Assembly (NCBI GenBank): GCA_944990035.1
Contig: CALYLX010000112.1
Span: 1,302,001-1,366,000 of the forward strand
Direction of reading: 5' to 3'
Origin: Clitopilus passeckerianus
Lineage: Eukaryota; Basidiomycota; Agaricomycetes; Agaricales; Entolomataceae
DNA length: 64,000 nt
This document shows positions 50,174 to 61,239 of this stretch, one piece after another. The notes beneath the pieces are model-generated. The model ran no database searches. It had not been told where the DNA came from and saw nothing but the letters and a program-made list of their open reading frames with translations. The position numbers and the translations under genes were made by a program. How positions within the stretch are numbered: the first letter of the stretch is position 1; the number at the start of each line of letters is the position of its first letter.

Positions 50174-51402
50174 ATGTCAGAAAAGCAGCAAAGACTCGTA
50201 TACTCAATAATAGAGTTTCTTAATCAATCTATTCAAGATGGCACGGTAAAGGTAGACGATAAAGAAAGTTTAGAAGTTGCTGGTGCGTGCAAATGTACTA
50301 AGGTCATCCAGCCAAAGCTAAACTACGGTTCGTAGTTCAATGCATTGGGGAAGCTTTTGGTGTCGACCCAACCGACGAAGAGCAGGCGAAGCACCTCAGC
50401 ATCAAACCAGCTACCCTTCCAACGATATTCGATGTCTTCATGAAAACTCGCGACAAAGTTGGTGGAGGAGCTCAGGCTTCTTCTTCCACACCGACGGCAT
50501 CTGGCTCTACGCCATCCGCGTCGGATAAGGCCCAGGCAGACAAACATAAAGCTGAAGGAAATTCTCTCATGTCGGCAAAGAAATACGATGAGGCGATTGC
50601 TGCCTACGATAAAGCTATTGCCCAGGACCCCACCAACCCCGTCTACTACTCGAACCGATCTGCTGCCCATTCGAGCAAAGGAGACTTCCTATCCGCAGTC
50701 GGTGACGCTGAGCATGCGATCTCTGTTGACCCGACTTTCGTGAAGGCATATCACAGACTTGGGTCCGTGAAAACCATCCGTTTGATTACAGTACGATCAT
50801 TCTAACATCTCCGTTCCAGCCATGCACAGTACTCTCTGGCAGACTACACTGCTGCCGCGGACGCTTTCGAGAGAGGCCTCAAACTCGATCCTTCTAATGC
50901 TGCTCTGAAATCTGGTCTTGAGAACGCGAAGGGACGACTTGTTCCTGAGAGCTCTTCTTCACCAGCTACCACTGCCCCAAGAGGTGCTGGTGCTAGCACA
51001 GGCGCAGGTGGTGCACCAAATATGGCTGGCTTGGCGGATATGTTTGGAGGCGGCATGCCTGATATGTCGAGTTTCCTCAATAACCCACAGATGATGGCTA
51101 TGGCCCAGCAGATGGCAGCAAACGGTGGCCTCGAACGACTAATGCAAAACCCTGCTGTCGCAAACATGGTGAGCTGCCTTTCATTTTGTTTGTCCTTCTT
51201 TCACCAACCATTATGCAGATGGGCAGAGTTCAGCAGGGAGACATGCCGTCAATGGCAGAGATAATGGGCGATCCTAGCCTCCGAGGCTTGTAAGTGCTAT
51301 CCAGCCCTGCTCTATATACACTGAGATCGTTTCTGTAGGGCTGATCAATTCATGGGTGGTGGCGCTGGTCCCAGCGCTGGTGCTGGTGCTGAACGTTCGT
51401 AA
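50174..51402 (+). CDS. SGT2: SGT2, small glutamine-rich TPR co-chaperone
   Basis: Cytosolic co-chaperone that hands tail-anchored proteins to the Get4/Get5-Get3 pathway. Start 50174 gives MSEKQQRLVYSIIEFLNQSI, the N-terminal dimerisation domain that binds Get5. It continues after an intron into CIGEAFGVDPTDEEQAKHLS. Three TPRs follow (50540-50900): ADKHKAEGNSLMSAKKYDEA, NPVYYSNRSAAHSSKGDFLS, and YSLADYTAAADAFERGLKLD. The C-terminus is Gly/Ala/Met-rich with NNPQMMAMAQQMAANGGLER, the substrate-binding Gln/Met region with paired NP motifs, then MGRVQQGDMPSMAEIMGDPS and FMGGGAGPSAGAGAERS. TAA 51400-51402. About 335 residues, five exons. Confidence 0.94.
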
Positions 51403-51683
51403 ATCTTACCAAAGATTACAGGTACTTTTCTAAGTGGGAATACACGCATATTCTGGGACGGAATAATACAATTATATATGCCATTGATCTGAGATGAGTG
51501 AAAATGAGAATGCGTGTGGTATATCGGTGAGTTGCTGTCAGAGCTATTGTTGAGATGATGCCATAGTCCCTCCATGTCTCTGGGCGTTGAAGCTAGAGGA
51601 GCAATGAACTAGATAAGATTACTTTGAGCGTGTAGTAGAGTAAATAATATATTCGATGTTCTAGCATCGCATGGCGAAAAACA

Positions 51684-54027
51684 TCATGGAGGAGTTGGAG
51701 GGTCATCGGCTGTTGAGGCATCGACTGCATCCTTCCGTCGCATTTTCCTCGTCATCTTGGGCAATTTGCGGCCCAATGCAGGTGGAACAGTGGTCAACTG
51801 AGCAGGACCGTCGGAGGGATGTCCCTGATCGGGTTTCATTAGCACACCAATCAAATGCAGCAAACAAACCGACATATACTCACATGCTTCAAGTGATATC
51901 GGAGCCCACTCGGTTGCCTGTATGCTTTGAAGCAGTCGGGTTTGGGGCAGACATATACGCGGGTTTCGTCATTTTCCGTGTCTGTGCTCGATCCAGAGGG
52001 TGAGGATGTAGCTTCTGACCCATCTGCTGTCTGTGTCTTGGATGAAAAAGAAGAGGACATGGCGTTCTTGAAGTGAGCAGTGGAACTGCCGAAAGGATAT
52101 ATCAGAGCTGAATATGCCTATGGTGGGATTGACTTACACTTGTAGGTGGTATTGTACCCCGTTCAAGCTCTATATAAACGCGTTAATTATAGGTAACGAT
52201 TACTCGGCCAGGACAGGTTTACCTTCCAGGACTTCCCACACCCTGCTAAGGCACATCTGAATGGCTTCTGCCCTAAGGGTTCTCCAGCATGGTAGTTCTT
52301 GCTATGGTCAAATAATTCTCTAGAAGTGGCGAAGCATGCTGAGCTGGACTCTGCATTCTCTGGCCAGCAGGAATCTCGGCCGCACGCATATGGTCTCAGA
52401 GAAGGACTTATGTAGATAGGATGAGTCATATGAAAACTGGAATTCAGGTGAGAAACACTCACTCAGCGGGCAAGTTCGAAGAAAGCCTTGTTGAACCAGG
52501 CAACCGATCTGGCCTTCTGTTGTAATATGGTAGCGGTCGTCTTCCTGAGCGCAGTTCCCTGCCATAAGTGGGAGGGCTGGCGGATTGAGTAGTGGCTCTT
52601 TGTCTATAGGTCCCGGGTATTGGAATAGGGACGAAAGATTCCGGGGTATTTCCTTCTGACAAGGATAAAGAATGATTGAAGGGAGTCGACAAAGAAAAGT
52701 TCTGGTTGTTGACCTGATCTTCGGCGCAGTAAAAGTCTATTGATGCTCCTGGGTCGTTCAAATCGGCACCAAAGTTGTTGAGGGACATCTCCCAGCCCGG
52801 GAACATGCCCACCTCAGAAGGCGTTTCCAATGGTGTATCATCTAGAGCGCTCATCGGAGCTTCATCATTGGTATAAAGCGCGCCATCCGGGCCCCAGTAG
52901 ACGTTGCTGAAGAGTCGATGAAGTTCTGGGTCATTCTCTGTAGAGGTCCCAAAGAGAAGGGAGAAGTGTGTGTCATTAGGTGTATGAGGTGGGACGTTGT
53001 CGTCCAGGTAATCGGTTGAGAATGTGTTTAGTTCCTCGTGTTCAATTAAGGTCGGTAATGGCCTTTGGACTTGAGCAGGTGCGGAAAGGGCTTTGCTAAG
53101 TGAGGACGATGAGAACTGGAATGGGGCAGCTTGAGGGGAGATGGAGGGATGGGCATAATCTGGCCGGTCGGCGGTAATCTCATGAGGTGCGAAGGACCAC
53201 GCTGGGAGTGGCTCATTGGGAAGAACGAGGTCACTAGTCGATGCCCATGCTGGTTGGCTTTGTTCGTCGAAGATGGCGGAATCAACAGCTGATGACGGGG
53301 AGCTGTCTGGTGGAGGGGAAGGAGGTTGTGGTCGGGCGTCAGGTATGTGAATATGGATATTGTAAGTCCGTATCGCTCTGTTGATGAGCATGCGATGCCT
53401 ATGATAATGAGATTGAAGAAGGGGGGTGAGTTAAGCTTTAGCTCGAGGACATGTTGTACGTTCTTACCTATTCCGGCTAGCAAGGCCACTTCGCTGAAGC
53501 TCTTGACCTATCTGCCCCCATTTCCCCCCATGTTCTGTATACAGCTGCAGTAGTCTCTGGTCCTCCTCAGGAGTCCAATCATCTTTCTTTAAAGTTGGGT
53601 CTAGGGCCTCCCGATATCGTTTAGAACAGGCATCATCTGTCCTTCCGGGAATTTCGCGTGCAATAGCGGACCACTTCGGACCATGTATTTGATATAGCTC
53701 AACTAACTGGCTATCTTCTTCAGAGGTCCAGGCAGTTTTCTTGATTGAAGGAGAGAGAGAATGCAACCAGCGCTGCGTGCGGCGTTAGATGATCTGAGAA
53801 AAGGGGGTCACCTATCCTACATACCTTTCTGCAGGCTTTGTTGGTTCTGCCTGGAACCAATTCCGCAACCGCCTTCCACTTGTCATGTTCTCCGTGGATA
53901 TCTATAGCTTGGACCAAGAGTCGGTCTGCGTGGCGGCGTTAGTGGCTGGGTTCCCAGCGTAGCAATCGAGGAAAAATGAAAGACCTTCTTCGTCTGTCCA
54001 TGGTCGACTCGGATTTCTTTCAACCAT
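51684..54027 (-). CDS. Three-repeat Myb transcription factor with C-terminal C2H2 zinc fingers
   Basis: Putative DNA-binding regulator with two unrelated domain types. Start 54027 gives MVERNPSRPWTDEEDRLLVQ, the first Myb repeat. Repeat 2 is KKTAWTSEEDSQLVELYQIH with WSAIAREIPGRTDDACSKRY, and repeat 3 is KKDDWTPEEDQRLLQLYTEH with WGQIGQELQRSG. A splice gives SRNRHRMLINRAIRTYNIHI. A Ser/Pro-rich middle of about 310 residues (52459-53391) follows without stops. The C-terminal fingers are: YACGRDSCW with HSKNYH; FRCALAGCGKSWKSLNGVQY with HLQVSTAHF (split as in SFP1-type factors); and YVCPKPDCFKAYRQPSGLRY with HLKHGH. TGA 51684-51686. About 635 residues. Every junction between the Myb and zinc-finger parts splices in frame, so I treat it as one gene. 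Confidence 0.82.
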
Positions 54028-54184
54028 GGCAGTTTGTAGGGCTATGAATTCATGTCAGAATTCTAATAGAACTTAAGAAAGGTTCTGCGCTCGAAGGTCG
54101 TTGTACTCGGAAACAAGAGGTCACAGCCTCCGAGCCTTCCGTGACCAAGTTCGATCATCTCAACAACGTTGATTGCCAGCAGCC
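54028..54184. promoter_or_regulatory. Bidirectional promoter Myb-C2H2 gene/PRP17
   Basis: 157 bp between head-to-head start codons, which therefore contains both core promoters. No specific element recognised. Confidence 0.45.
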
Positions 54185-56286
54185 ATGTCCTTGCCCATTG
54201 ACTATTCCTCTGGCGAAGATGAAGACCCAACGTTGGCTGCAAAGGATGCTTTCGGTCTTTCATCCATTCCTACTGCCAAGAGGCCTCGAACAGAGGATGT
54301 GGTCATGAAATCTGCTGCGGACGCAGCGCCACATGTTCTTGCAGAGGTATGAGGTTCAAATCATACAATCAAATTTTCATGTATTCAAAGTCTATGTAGG
54401 ATGTTCTGAATCAAACCTCGATGGTAACTCGACCAACAGACACCCAAATGAACGTGAATATCAACTATGAAGACATGATGTTGCCAGTACAAGGTCCACA
54501 AAATCCCTTCGGAGACAAAAATCGTTTCTTGAATCAAAACGCTCTTGCTGGTCATGTTGAGGAACAATCTATGTCAGACCATGCGTTCCGAACTCAACAC
54601 CTTACGCATTCTATACTTGGGTATTCTGCAAACCCGTCAATGGACCCAAATGCACCTGCTATTCTGGGGTCTGTTGAGAAAGCACAAGCCAATGGATTCA
54701 CCACTATTGATGGACTCAGGACTACAAAGAACCAACGTAACGAGTTGAAACGGAAGAGAAAGAATAAGGGTGATTTGGATGTGGTGGAGGGTGATGGAGC
54801 ATATGTTGGGCCGTGGGCATCATGGGAGGGCGAACAACAACAGGGAGAGTTTTTGGCAGGTGTTCAGCCAACCGGCGATGATGAACAGGAGGAGGAGGAG
54901 GAGGAAGAGGAGGAAGAAGTCACAACGAGGAAAGCCAAACCAAAACGTGGGGCAGTTGGGCAAGAGTCATCTGTTTTCCACGGAAAGACCATGTACGACT
55001 ATCAAGGACGAACATACATGGCTCCCCCACTCGCAGAAGCGCCAAATCTCGGCACGGAGTCTGGTTCCCAAGATTGTTTCATTCCGAAAGTTTGCATACA
55101 CACCTGGACTGGCCATACTCAGGGTGTTTCTGTTATACGAACCTTCCCTGAGACAGGACATATGTTCCTGAGTGGATCAATGGACACTAAAATCAAGGTA
55201 CTTCAATTCATCTTCCTATCTTGATGCAACATATGCTTAACTTCCGTCGTTAGCTCTGGGATATCTACACTCATGGAAATTGTCTACGCACGTTCCATGG
55301 TCATACCAAAGCTGTCAAGGACGTTACATTCTCAAATGACGGCCGTCAATTCCTATCTTGTGGATACGACCGCCAAATGAAGCTCTGGGACACTGAAACA
55401 GGCCAATGTATCAAACGCTTCAGCAATGGCAAGATCCCGTATGTTATTCGGTTCCACCCAGACGAGGATAAGCAGCACATCTTCCTGGCCGGAATGTCAG
55501 ACAAGAAGATCATTCAAGTAAGGCATCGTCTCGAGATGTCAGCTGAACACCAAAACTGACACCCGTAATTCACTTTCAGTATGACATGAACTCGGGAGAG
55601 ATAACACAAGAATACGATCAGCATTTGGGTCCTGTCAACACCATTACCTTCGTCGACGAAAACAGGCGTTTCGTGACGACATCCGATGACAAGACCATTC
55701 GAGCTTGGGACTTCGACATCCCAGTCGTCATCAAGTATATCGCTGAACCTCACATGCACTCAATGCCTGCTGTCACTCTTCATCCATCGAGTATGTTGCT
55801 TCTGGTACCTGACCACGCTTCAGATTAACTGACTAGTCCTTTTTCAGAGAAATACTTCGCTGCCCAGTCACTTGACAATCAGATCTTAATCTACAGCACG
55901 GACAACTTCCGGCAGAACCGCAAGAAGCGCTTCGCTGGACATTCCGTTGCGGGTTATGCTTGTCAGGTTGGGTTCTCGCCTGATGGGAAGTGGATCAGCA
56001 GCGGAGATGGAGAGGGCAATGTCGTGTTTTGGGACTGGAAAACTGGTCGAATCAAATCACGCCTCAAGGCTCACTCGAAAGTCGTCATCACCCATGAATG
56101 GCTTCCTCATGAAACAGTACGTAAGATTCACTGGGTATTGTCGGAGATGGGGCTGATAAAATTTCTTCTAGTCGAAAGTGATAACGGCCTCTTGGGATGG
56201 TTTGATCAAGTTATGGGTAAGTACCATTGCAGTCGCCTTTTATGTTTCTGAAAGCGGTACTCATCATGATATGCGCACAGGATTAA
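54185..56286 (+). CDS. PRP17: PRP17/CDC40 splicing factor
   Basis: WD40 protein needed for the second catalytic step of pre-mRNA splicing. Start 54185 ([20 protein letters not shown]). Conserved N-terminal blocks are [20 protein letters not shown], then [18 protein letters not shown] and [36 protein letters not shown] is followed by a poly-Glu run from a GAG/GAA microsatellite (54887-54922). [18 protein letters not shown] leads into the propeller: [60 protein letters not shown], and [20 protein letters not shown]. The protein ends [15 protein letters not shown]; a 64 bp intron (56217-56280) then leaves a terminal micro-exon of two codons, GAT TAA, restoring the usual final WD. About 575 residues. 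Confidence 0.94.
54887..54922 (+). repeat. GAG/GAA trinucleotide repeat coding poly-Glu in PRP17
   Basis: Near-perfect run of GAG and GAA codons inside the PRP17 exon, translated as an uninterrupted Glu stretch followed by VTTRKAKPK. Such acidic inserts are common in fungal Prp17, and the run length is likely to vary between strains. Confidence 0.7.
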
Positions 56287-57323
56287 CCTTTTGTACGATA
56301 TCTGTCATTCTTGCTCCGATGCCTGTGGCTTCAACAAGCGTTGGCCTGTTCAAATGATACTGCGGACCCGGTACGCTTATTTCATGGACTACAAGCAACG
56401 GGCGTACTGCAATTTAATTCAGTGATGCACTGTACACCATCCTTGTTCTGAGCCAGGTGGCGGTATGTTTTTGAACCGCCGCGACATAAGGCTGATTATT
56501 TCATGTTGTAGTCATTTTGTACATCACACGTAATTTTCTATTCACTCGCGGCAAATGTTGCCATGAAGGGTGCCGAGCCTTGAGATCATCTTCTGGTCGA
56601 CTGTCTGTGAACCGGCGGACTCCGCCATGCCTCATATTCTCTCATCTTGCTTCTGTGAATGTTGCAAACTGGCATCAAGATCTGTTGGTGGGGCGCCTTA
56701 GCACCGCTCCCAAATATCGCGGACTCTCGCGGGGCTATCTAAAGCCTCCTGTCTCTAAGCTCGTGGCATCGGCTTTCGGCATGACATGGAACCTGGACGT
56801 TGCATGATATCATTGGGGCTGCCGCTGGTTGCGGTCAAGGATGGCCGAGTGGTTGTATTTTTCCTCGCGGGGACGTACAAACCGGTGTGTTCATCCGAGG
56901 CAGCGATTGAGGTCAGGGTTGGCGCATTCACCGGTTTTTTCTTGGTCAACCAGAAGCTAAAACCACCTTCGCGTACACTGGGACTTTTCTTAAGTTTCAT
57001 GGCGCTTGACAATGCTAGGGATTTACAGTATTACACACTTTCAAGCTCGGAAAGAGCGAGATGGCCGCGATAACCTTTTACGCGATCACTGTACAGATTC
57101 TGACCTAGCTGTACCCAGATATAACTTGATCCTGTCCCTATGCAGAAAAGTTACGACATCATAACCTTGATTACTGGATGCGGCAAGACGGATCTTTGGC
57201 CGTGAAGTGACCTCCGAGAGCAAACTTCTATGCCACGGAATTCCCATTTGAAAGGTTATAAGTAACGCAGTCTGGTTCCACTCACGCGCTCCCACAGGTT
57301 ACCGTCGCTCGATACGTTAAACA
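56287..57323. other. Intergenic, PRP17 3' side and upstream of the repeat-peptide gene
   Basis: 1.04 kb with PRP17 3' UTR on the left and the promoter of the secreted repeat protein on the right. The last 100 bp before the start at 57324 includes TTATAAGTAAC (about 57258), a possible TATA element 60 bp upstream. Open frames (56786-57073 plus, 56755-57012 minus) are mutually antisense without a recognisable domain. A tRNA-like AAGGATGGCCGAGTGGTTG (near 56838) lacks a cloverleaf. Confidence 0.5.
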
Positions 57324-57754
57324 ATGCTAGCATCCCTCCGCTATCTTGCCGTGTTATCTTTAATTGTAACCTCAGGCTTCGCTGTTCCGCTTCGAGTACG
57401 TCGCACCACATTCAATCAGTCTTCTAGACTAATCGGCAGTAAAATGAATAGGTGCCTAAGCCGGGTTGGAATCAAGTCGACGCTAGGGGTCCTCCTACCT
57501 ATGAATGGCGACGAGAGGAAGTCAACGCTAGAGGCCCTCCTACCTATGAATGGCGAAAAGAGGTAGAGGAGAGAGGTGCTCCCAACTACGAATGGCGAAG
57601 GGAAGAGGTCGACGCCAGAGATGCCCCCAATTATGAATGGCGACGAGAAGGAGTTGACGCCCGAGGGCCTCCTAACTTTGAGTGGAAACGTGAAGAAGTC
57701 GATGCTAGGGGCCCACCAAACTTTGAATGGCGACGGGAGGCAGCCGATGCTTGA
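57324..57754 (+). CDS. Secreted tandem-repeat peptide precursor with Kex2 sites (KEP-like)
   Basis: Predicted 124-residue secretory precursor. Exon 1 (57324-57395) encodes a signal peptide, MLASLRYLAVLSLIVTSGFA, then VPLR. A 56 bp intron (57396-57451, GTACGT to GAATAG, with CTAAT branch) leads to VPKPGWNQ and six tandem units. The unit consensus is VDARGPPNYEWRREE; the variants have PPTYEW, APNYEW or PPNFEW. Each ends at a dibasic site (RR, RK or KR) followed by Glu, as in Kex2 substrates, and the tail REAADA resembles the spacer of alpha-factor precursors. The six DNA copies differ mostly at synonymous positions, so the peptide is conserved. No UstYa-type oxidase, methyltransferase or protease lies nearby. 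It could make a secreted linear peptide, a cyclic Tyr-containing RiPP, or a wall/repellent protein. Confidence 0.82.
57476..57742 (+). repeat. Six tandem 42-45 bp coding repeats
   Basis: Units of 15, 14, 15, 15, 15 and 15 codons, in frame, inside exon 2 of the secreted precursor. The invariant core across all six is Glu-Trp preceded by an aromatic residue (Tyr four times, Phe twice) and followed by two basic residues. Unit 2 is one codon shorter, and unit 3 has VEER in place of VDAR. Confidence 0.92.
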
Positions 57755-58313
57755 TGACTCTCCAACGGCGAACCCTGCAGATATTAGATGGCATCCATGA
57801 TCTGGCAGTTCATTGAGCCTTGGCAGGCTTCTCTAAATGCATTGATTTTGTGTCCTGCCTGCGCCCCCTTCCTGTTTGTTCTTACCCTTTGAAGGTCGCC
57901 TTTTTTGGGGCCGGTCACGCTCGTTAACTCGTTGCCCTGTTTTTATCCTTGATACCGACTATCTTTCATATTTACATTCTATTCCGCTGGAAGTTATACG
58001 GACCACTTGTTACCCATGAACGTCCCTAATTGCATACCTACTATGCCGTTGCCCTTGACGAGGCTTGTTTCGGAAAACTCGGAAAACATCTCAATTGGTC
58101 AAGAGACCTTGTGTTTATCTCGAAAGAAGATTCTTTTACTCTGGAATCCGAACCATGCCAAAGTATCTTGAACCTTTTCATTTCTGTGTGGAGTTGATTG
58201 GCGATGTTGTGGTTTATTGACGCGTTCGAGTAATTGCAGCGCGATGGTCACACGTTCGCGTCGCGTCACACTCATCCTCGACCTTCACCTCGGCGGCGAC
58301 AGCGACAGCGAGC
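57755..58313. promoter_or_regulatory. Upstream region of MCM3, with MCB-type hexamer
   Basis: 559 bp between the repeat-peptide stop and the MCM3 start. It contains ACGCGT (58220-58225), 89 bp before the start, and a CGCGTCGCGTCAC stretch nearby (about 58259). In yeasts MCM genes are driven at G1/S by MBF through ACGCGT. The hexamer also occurs by chance across the window, so this is only consistent with, not proof of, such control. Confidence 0.5.
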
Positions 58314-61068
<2,755 letters not shown>

Positions 61069-61239
61069 TCAACGTTGAATACCTCGCTTTCCATGTCGCT
61101 GTGTATACTTGTATCTATAATTTGTAATTTGTTTCAATGGGTTGTGCACGATCCCAATCACAGGTACCATGCTCCATTAATTGTGAAATGTCTGGGTATA
61201 CATATTTGCCCAACATATCAATGTCTCTTCGCCCTGCCC

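Noticed and set aside
52459..53391. Separate gene between the Myb and zinc-finger regions
   Set aside because: Its first Met follows a good acceptor continuous with the Myb exon (SRNRHRML), and its end splices in phase into the first finger, so it is the linker of one protein.
56836..56860. tRNA-like AAGGATGGCCGAGTGGTTG
   Set aside because: Resembles a Leu/Ser tRNA A-box, but no B-box GGTTCGA or pairing acceptor stem follows within 100 bp.
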